From assembly GCA_025504975.1 (NCBI GenBank), contig JANUWI010000014.1, positions 620,001 through 684,000 on the forward strand: DNA of 64,000 bases, read 5' to 3'. A program made the translations under genes and the position numbers. Below are positions 12,710 to 22,796 of this stretch, piece after piece. Under the pieces are notes generated by a model, which was not told the origin of the DNA, made no database searches, and saw only the letters and a program-made list of their open reading frames with translations. Source of the stretch: Plenodomus lindquistii. Taxonomy: Eukaryota; Ascomycota; Dothideomycetes; Pleosporales; Leptosphaeriaceae. Position 1 is the first letter of the stretch. Each line of letters opens with the position of its first letter.

Positions 12710-14145
12710 TCAACTCGTATCCATTGGTCCCTCATCCCCATCCTCCTCCCCAACCCCAACATTCCCACCACCCTCCATTTCCACATCCACATCCACATCC
12801 CCACCCGCACTCTCACCCTCACCCTTCCCCTTCCCCTTCCCCTTCCCCCTCCCCCCCATCCCCCCAACCAACCCCTCCAACCCCCTAACCTCCTCCCCAC
12901 CCACTCGTCTCCCCTCCCAAACCCCCTCAACCCCATCCCTCGTATCAACCCCACGTTTCTCCAATATCCTCTTACTCTGACTCTCAACATAGACTTTCCT
13001 CTCCCTACCCGCTTCCGCTTTCTCGTCGTCTGTGGCAGATGTCGTGTTTGACGGTAGCAAAGTGGTGGCGAGATGGGGACGGAGAGAGGAGAGCAGGGTG
13101 CGGAGGTAGGGGAGTTGCGAGGTTGTGAAGGTGGTGTGTGTTGCTATTGGTGTGCGGGATTCTGTCGCTAGCGCTGGTGCCGTGGTTGTAGCTGTATTTG
13201 TTGTTTGGGGAAGTGTAGGTATGCCGAGGGATTGGGCGGCGGGGGTGTGTGTTAGGAAGGCAAAGGGGGCGGCGGGTGATGCGGTGTTTGTGTTTATATT
13301 TGAAGGGGATGATGAGCTTCTGGTCTCGCGTTTTGAAACAGAGGGTTGGAGGAGGGCGCGGAGCCGTGCGATTTGGGCTTCGTTGCGGGTTTTTTCGGCG
13401 ACGAGGGCGGCGTGGAGTTTTTGGGTTTCGAGGAGTTTGCGGCGGAGGGTGTAGAGGGCTTCTGGGGTGAGGGAGGGGTCTTTGGGGGGGTGGGAGAGGT
13501 TCTGTGGTGTTGTTGTGTTAGTATTAGTTTGTTCAGTTCCACCAATGCCATCTTCAACGAATGGAACTTGCACGACATGACATACCTCATACCCCCCCAA
13601 CCTCACCCAATTCCCTAATTCCTCCTCCCCCCGCGGCAAACACAAGACATTCCTCAACGTCCAAATCTCCAACTTGTCAAAGTTCTTATCCACTGCATTC
13701 TCCATCAGCGTCTCGAGTTTCAACACGCCCTCTTCAATTTCAAGTTTCGCCTCGGGGTACACATCTGCGCCGTCTTCGTCCTTTTCAGGAACCCGCTTCT
13801 CGGCGGCGTATCGGTCTGCGAAGCCTAGTAGGACGGGGTCGGCGGAGGAGAGGCCGGTTTCGAAGGAGTCGGTGCAGCGGTAGAGGACTTCGTTTACGGC
13901 GTTGATTATGTCGTCGATTAGGGACTGGGGTATGGGTTGTTAGCTTGAGAGTATAGGTGTTGTACTTCTGTGCAGAAACGGCCAGAGTTGCCAGTCTGAA
14001 CTCGCCTGGCGCAAGTATGGTGGGGTGGTCATTGTGGGAGACGGGCAGGCAGACAGCCAGGTATGAGACAAGGAGTACATACGATTGGAGGCCAGGTAAA
14101 GTGCTCCGTGAGGAGCATATTCTCCTGCTGCTTTGCATTTGCCAT
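12710..14145 (-). CDS. MTW1: kinetochore protein Mis12/Mtw1
   Basis: Exons 14145-14083 and 13924-12710, separated by a 158-bp intron (13925-14082, GTATGT...CCCAG), encode 425 aa. The first exon gives MANAKQQENMLLTEHFTWPP and the second starts SLIDDIINAVNEVLYRC. Together they form the conserved Mis12 N-terminal signature (LTEHF..PP.SLIDDIIN). Mis12 is part of the four-subunit MIND complex that links inner kinetochore proteins to Ndc80 and Knl1. The central part is helical. The C-terminal third is low-complexity, with Thr/Ala-rich sequence, a GKGKGKGKG run, an alternating Asp-Val run and a Glu/Asp-rich end (DEGPMDTS). That tail makes it longer than yeast Mtw1 (about 290 aa). Confidence 0.9.
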
Positions 14146-15008
14146 TTTAATATGTCTTTACGTCGTGCGCGCAATTGTCGCAATACTTCTTCTTCCGTTG
14201 TTTGCGACGCGCCGAGGGACGTGTTTACCCCGGCTATGATGACACTTAGCGCGCGACAGGCTCGGCTATTCTTTCCTTTCATACATCAGTGTCACCCAGG
14301 TGAATCTTTCAGACGGACGCAGCAAAACGCATTCTCATCTGCTCAAGCCGAAGTGAGGCTCATTTCCAATCGTAGACACAACATGCCATCAAGACATCAA
14401 TGATTAGCTACGGACAACACTTAGAAGGCATAATATAGCTCTTCATTAGGCACAGCCATCACAACATCAAACAGAGCCTCAAGCATATCCTGCTATGAAA
14501 CCAGCTTTTACAACGCTACCGCTTCTTTACAACGACTTTTATAGTCAATTGCGCTATGCTCAAAGCAAAGGTAGAAATCAAGAGGCTTGAATCTAGACCC
14601 ATTAAAGGCACCTCAACTGCTTCCACCACTCCTCAACACAGCCAGGCGTGCACATGTGGTATATCGTCTTCTTATTTCGCGGCCTGGCTGCAACAGACAC
14701 CACCACCACCACCAACTTTCAAGGGAAACATACCGACAGTAAGTTTTCCGCCGTCGCCGAGGGGAATGGAAGGAAAAGAGCGAGATAGTTGTAATCCAAG
14801 ATAGCACTAGACTCATTGCGCCGATAAGTCCCCCTGAAACCCAGAGTCCTCCGTGCGGGTCATGTCGCTGTCGTAAATGCAATAGATTGTGAGAAAACAA
14901 ATGCAAGGCCACCTTCACCAATGTTCATCCGGGAAAGCCTTGCGTAGTAGCAGTAGGGGGGATGTTATACAAGACGTCCAAGGAAGGGTTCGTCCGGATC
15001 GATACGGC
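14146..15008. other. intergenic, no gene seen
   Basis: This stretch holds the 5' flank of MTW1 and the 3' flank of KNS1, both on the minus strand. A short CCA-repeat run lies near 14700. No open frame here shows a motif or a signal peptide. Confidence 0.55.
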
Positions 15009-17246
15009 TCAATATGCACGGTTCTGCTCCCGATAACGACGGTCCTCCTCTGCTCGTCTCGCCTTCTTCTCCCTTTCTAACCGAATCTTGTGCGCCTCTG
15101 TGCCGTCGTCCATGAGAGACTCTTTAAACCAGGGATGTTGCAGAGCTTCCTTGGCTGTTATACGCTTCTTGGGATCGTACACGAAGATCCGTCGCAAGAG
15201 GTCAAGGAACTGTCTGTTGAAGTCAGTGTGCCCGGGTATTGTTTCCTATCATTGTTAGTCGGAATTGCTTGACAACACATAGAAACACTTACGGGAAGCT
15301 TCTTCATGGCCTTCACATATTTCTTGCTTGCTTTGTTGGTCTCTGCGTTCGGGTAGTCAAGCTTACTATTCTTGAAGTACCTCGAGGCCCTATGGAGGTT
15401 AGCCATTGCAGATAGAAAGCAGGTGGCGTTTGACTTACGAGTTGGAGGAGTTACGTGAAGAGCTGCGGTCTTGCTTATACACTTGTCGCACGATCTCGCG
15501 GTCGATCTTGCCACTGCACACAGCTTCCATCATGGCAAGGTGTTCAAGATTGTCGTGCGTCTGAAATAGAGCATCGCCAGTGAAGAATTCGACGAGAATG
15601 CAGCCGATACTCCAGATGTCGCAAGGAAAACTCCATCCTAGATTGAGGATGATCTCGGGCGCTCGGTAATGTCTTGTAGATACGACAGACGAATGGTACT
15701 CATCGTTGAAGGTGGCGGAACCAAAGTCAATGAGCCTTATCTCTGGGTCGAGCAAAACCTTTCGATGTCTTGCGGTGCGGTTGACTGTTGTCGACGACGA
15801 TGGTACAGTCCGATTGTATGTAAATGTCTGGTAGTTGTTGTTGACGAGCAAGATGTTCTCCGGCTTCAGGTCAGTGTGGATGAGGTTCAGGTCGTGCAGG
15901 AAGGCAACACTGGTGAACAGTTGCTTGGCAAACTTCTGGATATGCGAACTCGGGAATGGCACGAAGCCGTTCGACTTCAAGAAGTCAAACACGCTTTGGC
16001 CGTAGAGATCGGTGACGATGCAGATGTGGTTACGGAAGTCGAAGCAATCGCGAAGGTGTATACATCGGTTGACGTTGTGCTTGTCGTTGGATGCGAGCGT
16101 CGAGAGGACTCTCAGCTCGATGCGGCTGGCATCACGGTATTTGGGCACTGATCGGATGACCTTGATGGCGCATTTGGTGCCTTTCCGCCTGTCGTAGGCT
16201 TCAACGACCTTGCCAAATGTGCCCTGGCCGAGCAGCTTCGTGATCTGGTCTGAGAATAAGGTTAGCGTAGGTTTGGAACAGTTGGGCAGCAGCGACATAC
16301 AGCGCTCAGTGATATCAGCGTCTGGCACGACGATGTAGTGCCCATCTTCGTCGTCGACTTTGGAGTCCTTGGTGTAGGATTTCTGCTGTGCGTCAGTATG
16401 ATCGACTATGGTGATGTGTGGTAGCCTTACATCTGGAATGACTTGGACGTAAACGTCCTTGGCCTTGATAATTGGGTTTGGTGGTGGTTGGTAGAGGCTG
16501 AAGGGGTTGTCATCGTGATCGAGCTCTCTCCGCTTAGCCTGCTTCACTTCATCTTGAACCACTGCGCGAGTGCGCTTTCGTTTTTGGCCAGCGGCAGAAT
16601 TGTCTAGAGGCGAGATGTGGTGGCCATTGCTGATTTGAGAACCTAGCGATGTCGGTGCAGTAGTGTGGAGGGCGGAGGTTGTCCTATCAGTGGATATGGA
16701 GTGGTTGGGCGAGTCGTAGTAGGGAGTCTGAGTGGTGGAGTAGGACGTCTGCTGCTGGTTGTAGACGGGGTCATAGGCAGTCGCAGCGGTTGTTTTCCGC
16801 TTCTTGTCGGTGTGTCGCGCAGATCCATTGGTCGCAGTGCGTGTGAGGCCCGGCTGGCGCGCAGCAGGGGGCAGTTCAGGTGCGGCCTCGTCGTCGTCGT
16901 CAATGACAATGACTTCCTTGGGGATGCCATTCTTGTAAAAGTCGGCCCAGTCAGGGTTGCGCCGGCGCTGTGCCGCCTGGGCAGCCGTCTCGCCCTCCAT
17001 GTCGATGGCGGGGCCGGGGTTGATGGGCGGGAGCTGGGGCGGCTGTCTGGTGTGGGCAGTCGCGGTTCGGCGCAGGTCTGAATTCGAGGCGGCGCTAGCG
17101 TAACCGTTGTTGTACATGGAGTTGGCTATCCGAGCAGAGCCGTTGGCAATCTGCGCATTGGAGATGTTGGGCTGGTATGTTTGGTGGTGAGAATAGTACT
17201 GATGATGGGGCGGGAGCGTGGCCGTGGCGGTGGAGGGCGTCGACAT
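15009..17246 (-). CDS. KNS1: LAMMER dual-specificity protein kinase (Kns1/Lkh1/CLK)
   Basis: Five exons (17246-16431, 16385-16301, 16249-15439, 15389-15293, 15245-15009) encode 681 aa. About 300 residues of low-complexity, Ser/Thr/Gln-rich N-terminus precede the kinase domain. In the domain the P-loop is GQGTFGKV (308-315), the ATP lysine K330, the catalytic loop HTDLKPEN (425-432), DFG 475-477, and the family signature EHLAMME (536-542), which defines LAMMER kinases. The family phosphorylates SR-type splicing factors and, in fungi, affects growth, cell wall and development. The first two introns (45 and 51 bp) contain no stop and are multiples of three, so the frame reads through them. Splicing is supported because it restores VIPD-QKSYTKDSK and ITERYQITKLLGQG, as in the family. 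The ATG at 17246 is the first in frame. Confidence 0.93.
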
Positions 17247-18759
17247 GGCGGGTGAGCGTGTGGGCGGGTGAGGCCTGTCGTCGAATCGCGGCTGCTCTGC
17301 GCGGCCGGGCACGATCAGCACGTCGGCAGAGCGGCCACACAACGAGAGCCGACGCGGAGGGGGTGAGTGTGGTTGTGGTGGATAGGAATGCAGGCAGTCG
17401 CGGGGCTGCGAGCGGTGAACAAGGCGTGCCGTGCGAGGGCGTGCTATCGCAGGCGTGGGCGATGGGCGATGGTCGAGGGCGATGCGGAGAAGCGTCTTCG
17501 GTGGCCGCGCCTGGGGGACGTTGGGGCACCAGCGGCGAGGGAATCACGAAGACGGCGGTGATGGGAGAAGCCTCGCAGACGGATGACGGGCGTCGAACAT
17601 GCCACGGCGAGAATCAGCGGCACGGTCGAGGCAGGCGAGGTTGAGGTCACTTGCGGAGAGTCCAAGTGTGGTCAGAGAGGGCCCAAGCGTCCACCTGGTT
17701 CGTCACTCGCGTTTCTCGCGCCCAAAACACTCTCCGTCGTGCGCCTGGCCCCAGACGAGCCTGTGTGGCTGTGGGCGCCGAGTTACTTTTGCACGAGACG
17801 TGACATTTCACGTTATTTCACGCAGCCAAAGGGTGGCCGCACAGTGAGTGTCGCCCGCGCGTCATCAGAAAGAGCCGCCGGTGTGCGCACAAGTGGCTAG
17901 GCCATGTGCCGATGCAACGAGGAAGCCGCCCGAAGCCCGTTGATATGTTGTCGGTTGACCGCAAACCAAGGCCAAACCGTGCCTGACTCTGCACTGCACC
18001 TTATTCCTCTGCCAGACCTTTACCTCACAACTCCACAACCCACCTGACACACAACGCCATCATGAACGTGACATGTGCAAACAAAATATGATACGGCCAT
18101 CATAGCACCAGTGGGACATACATGCCAACCAAAGCCGCCATTGAGTTTGCTCTCGCTTCGTTCCGTTCTTGGGGCCCAACGCCATCTCTGCGTAGCCATG
18201 GCTACCGTCCTGTTGCAGACTGCGACACACTATGCCCCAACCCATTCCCACGGTCCATACAATGAAATGACTTGCTGCGTCCATACGCAACTCCTGCTTC
18301 AGTTACACCGTGCAGTGCTCGATAAATCCATCCATCCTCGACGGCGGCGCACCTGCCCTTTCAGGATCTTGGACAGACGCCTCCGTCCGCGTCACGTGTC
18401 TTCTCATTTTTTTTACGGCGTTAGCTACGGTTGCGGGCATGGCGTTGCGTTGCGTGCTCGGTGCGGTGCGGTGCATCTTGCGGTCTCAGAACTTCCACGG
18501 GCTGAGTAATACTGTGCAGTATCGATAACACTCGGCATCATCCACCTACCTATTCAGGCTATTACTGCTATTACAAGGCACTCTAACTATAATACTAGAA
18601 ACCTACAGGCCTTTAGACTTCTACATAATAGCCTTAATTAGCTAAACACTCCAGCATCTTAGCCTTGCTCTTAAACACTGCGGTCACATAAACGCTCGAT
18701 AGACACGTGCGTGTGAGTGTCAGGATATATCAAGACGGATGCAAGATATGCATACCCTT
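17247..18759. other. intergenic, with a TA-rich tract at 18540-18690
   Basis: The proximal 100-400 bases are the KNS1 promoter and 5' UTR; the KNS1 frame is open upstream without an ATG. Around 18540-18690 the sequence becomes rich in TpA and poor in CpG (runs such as CTATAATACTAG and CTTAATTAGC), as in RIP-mutated relics. No gene is supported. Confidence 0.5.
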
Positions 18760-19842
18760 CTAATAGGTATAGCACAGCGTGTTGCCCTGAGTATCCAACA
18801 GGTCCCTAAGCTGAACAGTAGGCGCAAGCTTACCCAGACCAACTTCAAAGTCAAGAGTCACATTCTTGCCACTGTAGTCAAAAGGGATAATCGGGCCACC
18901 AACCTGGTGCAGGCGGGTCTCAAGGTCTTTCTGTTGCCACATCCAGAAGATGTGGTCAATGTTGCCGTGGTGGAGGTAGAAGACCGGCTCGCCAGGGCTG
19001 TTGTTTGCATCGCCAGCCTGTCCAAGAGCACCTCCGACACCAAAATGACCGCTTCCGTGGATGTTAGGAACGTCAAAGCTGGGTTCGCCTTCAACGGCCT
19101 TAGCAAAGCCAGCGTAGTCCTTCTGGGCGAGGACATTGTTGACGAGCTTCTGGTCAGCCCAGACGTTGATCAGAGTAGGGACAAAATCGCGCTTAAGACA
19201 GTGCGGAGTGGGGAAGTTAACGGAGAACTTGTCGGCTGTGAAAGGTCCGTTCTGTACGCAACCACCTCCTGTTCCACCAACGATACCAAAGGGGTTCGTC
19301 TCATTGGTAGGCTCAACCTTGTTGCCGTTGCCACCGAATCCAGTGTCTGCTTGCCAGATCTCAGAGTCGAAGATGCGTGTCGAGGTGGGATCTTGAGGTT
19401 CAGCATCTAGAGACCAATTCCAGTAAGGTTGAGCACCAGCGTAACCGCATTCTTCCCTGAGAGCCTTCTCATAGGTATAGATGAAGTAGCGGTGCCAGAG
19501 GGTGAAATGACCAACCCAGTGGATGTCGGGAGTTTGGCTGCTGTGCACGGCTTGGAAATCGTCGAAACGGTTTATAGTTCCCTCGATGCCGGAAATGGCT
19601 GGCTTTGATGCTAGGCAGAGGACTGCATCAATATATGCGCGCTTCTGGGGAAAAGAGAGTTGCTTCCTGCAGACGCACAACGGTCAGTAGAGTCGAGATG
19701 ATGATGGGCGCGTGCCATTGACTTACCATTCTTTTCGTACAGGAGGGTTCTTGCACGTCTTTGGGGCAGAGGCAGGGAGAGCCGCCGCTACTGCTGACGA
19801 AGCCAAGCAGAGCGAAGAAACGAAAATGGAAAGGTTGACCAT
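18760..19842 (-). CDS. secreted tyrosinase (type-3 copper oxidase)
   Basis: Exons 19842-19727 and 19666-18760 join over a 60-bp intron (19667-19726) to give 340 aa. A signal peptide (MVNLSIFVSSLCLASSAVAA) is followed by the family opening K-x-CKNPPVRKEWKQLS. The CuA site shows HWVGHFTLWHRYF with its upstream histidine in QAVHSSQ. The CuB site shows IHGSGHFGVGG and FYLHHGNIDHIFWMWQ. So the six copper histidines expected of a tyrosinase/catechol oxidase are visible. The protein ends shortly after the catalytic domain and lacks the long inhibitory C-terminal extension of mushroom-type tyrosinases. It belongs to the short secreted ascomycete type that oxidises mono- or diphenols, possibly for melanin or lignin-derived phenols. 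The substrate cannot be told from sequence. Confidence 0.9.
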
Positions 19843-21468
19843 TTTGACGGCTGAGATTGAGATTGGCAGCTTTGTGTTTCGGATTGATTGAGGGCGAAAG
19901 CTTATCGTCCCTGACTGGCGATTGTGACGGCGGAGGGCATCAAGCTTTATGTCTGCCTCACTGCAGGCCTTGTCAGACGTGCTTTACCCGTCTGAGCCTC
20001 ATCAAAAGATAACCATGCAATTAAAAGTCCGAGCCATGAAAGAATGGGGCGTTGGACCACTTGTCGTGATATTTGAGGCGGGGTCCGGGTCCGGAAGGAG
20101 CTCGCATACATGGCGATTCATGAGAGATGCGGTTGTGTGGCACAGCTGCATGGTCTTTAGAGGTCCCTTGGGTCTAGAGGTTTGAGTTCGGGGAAGGCAA
20201 CGCGTGTAAGGCGCTTCAATGTACATGTTCTGGTGATAGCACGCCTCATGGCGATTCTGATAATAAGCCTGGCTTCCACATGGTGCAAATGGAACGACAT
20301 TTAGGTTTTGAGTACTCCATGCGTATGAAGCTATGTACAGTAGTTATGCCTGTTGATCTCCGTAGCAATAGACTGCACACTGAGCATGGCCCTTGATTAG
20401 AGGATAGGATGATTGCGGATAATTGCAGTCGGGGGCCCAATATAGAGATTCCTGCAGGATTTACCTCGCATATCTGAGAAGGGATTTCTTCAGATTCGAG
20501 AGCATGCCATGGAAGCGTCGGTTTTATGTGTGCCTCCTTGGTGAAGAACACGTCACAATATTGCTCGAATATGCGGATTCTTGAATTTTGAACGGCAGAA
20601 ACAGAACTTCTCTGTGGCTCTCTGGTTGGCAATGCAGAAGTTGAGTCAGTGAGATACCTACATAGTAGTGTGAGATATTTGTCGCGGGGACGGGAGTGGA
20701 GAGCTTGCGGGACAGGCTGATCCGCTTTTGCGCCAAGATCCTGCTGATCCGTGTCTAGCGTGATCCTTGCAGTCTATTCACCACGTATACACCGGCGATT
20801 GACGGAAAACCGCAGGGTCAACAGCGTCGAAAAGGGTTCGATGGATATGATGAGAGGCAAACACGGCACATATCTCCTGCGGGCCTGTGGCACGGTACCT
20901 TTGGTAGACAACGGTGCGTTCCTTCGTTGCGGTGCTGTCAATTTACCTAATTTGCGTTCTTTGTCATGATCGTGAAGCCATACTCTGGCCTTCAGTATCC
21001 TAGAGTATGGTGATGCGATAATGCACGTACGAATCAACACTCAAGAATTTCGAGGAAGTTCCCCTTGTCTTTGCGTGGAAGAAAGCTCGTATGGTTATGG
21101 TTGTCCGGAGGGAAAATAGAACATTCAAAGCAAAGAGCCGCATCAAGTCAACCCAGGACAACTGCACCGAACGCGCGGAGCCTTCGCTTTTTACCAGCAT
21201 CCGATCCGTCTCATTCATCCAATGATGGCTCAGAAACGCCAGCCGTCTCCAGAAGACTCTACCCACGCATTTGCGGTCTTCTTGGACATACGGTAGGATA
21301 ATACCAGGAAGGATCCACAAGATGAAACTGCCCAAAGGGTTGGACGATGATGTTATGCGGCGCGGGTGGTCAACCCTCAAGGGGTAGCAAGAATCTTTCA
21401 AGACCAAGAGGCTGTCACGACATCATTATGATTCCCTTACGATCCTGATGTAAGTGTATTCCTACAGT
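19843..21468. other. intergenic, no gene seen
   Basis: This is the shared upstream region of the tyrosinase (minus) and the receptor gene (plus), 1.6 kb long. Open frames of up to about 130 codons on the minus strand (20246-20632, 21000-21407) show no family features. I see nothing else supported. Confidence 0.5.
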
Positions 21469-22796
21469 ATGACAGGCGGCACAGGTGGCTATGGCATCAC
21501 CTGGGACAATGGTTCGCGACAACCTATGTTTCTGATCGTCACTGGAATTTTCCTGTTATTATCGACAATCACTGTAGCGCTCAGGTGCGATCCCTCGAAA
21601 CCTTGATTAGTCTACTCACCGTAAGTCTTGCTCACTTTGTGCTAGGCTGTACTGTCGCCTCACCTTCATACGATATGTCGGACTAGACGACAAGTTCATG
21701 GTGTGCGCTTGGGTGATTTCTGTCTCACTCGGTATTCAGAACGGTATCCTTGTCAGCTGGGGGACAGGGTATGTATATCTGCGCTTGAAATACTGATGGC
21801 GACTGACGGGAGACAAAGACGACACAACGCCGATTTAGATTCTTCGATCATCGACGTCCCTACATTCAAACACTAGTATGCATATCAGTTGGTTTACCCT
21901 TGGGCATTATTGTTAGTCAAAGCTAGCATATTGGCACTCTACTACCGGATCTTCACGCGAACAAAGTTTCGCTATGCTGTGTACGCCGTGAGCATATTCG
22001 TCACTGTCCAGACCATCGTGGTGACTTTCGTCAACGTATGTCATGTGCGGAAACTCCAAAACTTGCCTGAGCTCGCAGCTGACTGGTCCAGGCTTTCGAA
22101 TGCGGCGCGAAAGAGCCATGGAGGGCCTGGGTGCCTAGCTTTCCCAAAGGATGCAACGACCTGCCTACAACATATTTCGTAATGGCCTCAGTCAATATAT
22201 TCACAGGCATCCTCATTCTGGCCATGCCAATGCGAGCTTTCGGACAGCTAAAACTCCAACGGACTAAGCGCTTTGCGCTCATCGGCGTCTTCATGGTCGG
22301 AGGTGTAGCAGTCATAGCGTCCATTGTCCGCCTCTATGCCATCTGGATATATGCTGTAACAGACGACCCACCCTACGACGACATTTTCATCCTCCTCCTG
22401 TCCCAAATCGAAGTAAACGCTGCAATAATATCCGCTTCAGCACCTGCCCTCCGCCCACTCCTCAATAAAACTTTTACTTCATCGTCGCACGACCGCCCCG
22501 GCCCAGACTACCCAGCGTCTTATGCACCCGGCGGCCAAAACAGCAAAATAATCAGTCGCACAGCTCGAACACGTTCGAATGGACAAATGGAGCTTTACTC
22601 GTTTGGTGGGGGTAATAGGACCAGCAAGGTGCTAACAGATGGTACGCGCAATACGAGTGAGGAACTGATATTGGGTGTGAACGGTATCACAAAGACAGTG
22701 GACATGACGATCGAAGAAGACTACACGGGAGAGTCTGTACATGGAAAACAGGGAGAGACGCAGGGATATGAGAATGTCAGACATAGCGATGTGTAA
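21469..22796 (+). pseudogene. PTH11-like rhodopsin-domain receptor with one in-frame TAG
   Basis: Exons 21469-21584, 21646-21768, 21819-22035 and 22092-22796, with introns of 61, 50 and 56 bp, keep one frame of 387 codons from ATG to TAA. Codon 99 (21874-21876) is TAG. Everything else looks like a working fungal rhodopsin-domain membrane protein of the PTH11/SAT4 type. It has seven hydrophobic segments, a GTGRHNADL motif before the stop, AYQLVYPWALLLVKASILALYYRIF after it, and the family signature AFECG..PWRAW..SFPKGCND spanning the third intron. The C-tail is hydrophilic. The stop sits between TFKH and YAYQL, where relatives have an ordinary residue. CAG-to-TAG is one C-to-T change. A 33-nt intron (21856-21888) could remove the stop in frame, but it would be far shorter than any other intron here. 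Nonsense allele, sequencing error or readthrough remain possible. Confidence 0.72.

Noticed and set aside
13125..13618. Overlapping plus-strand open frames opposite MTW1
   Set aside because: These are shadows of the low-complexity minus-strand coding sequence; no motif or start context.
21769..21876. A longer intron in the receptor gene ending at the CACTAG that contains the amber codon
   Set aside because: Splicing 21769-21876 puts the downstream exon out of frame and deletes the family GRHNADL motif, so it does not rescue the gene.
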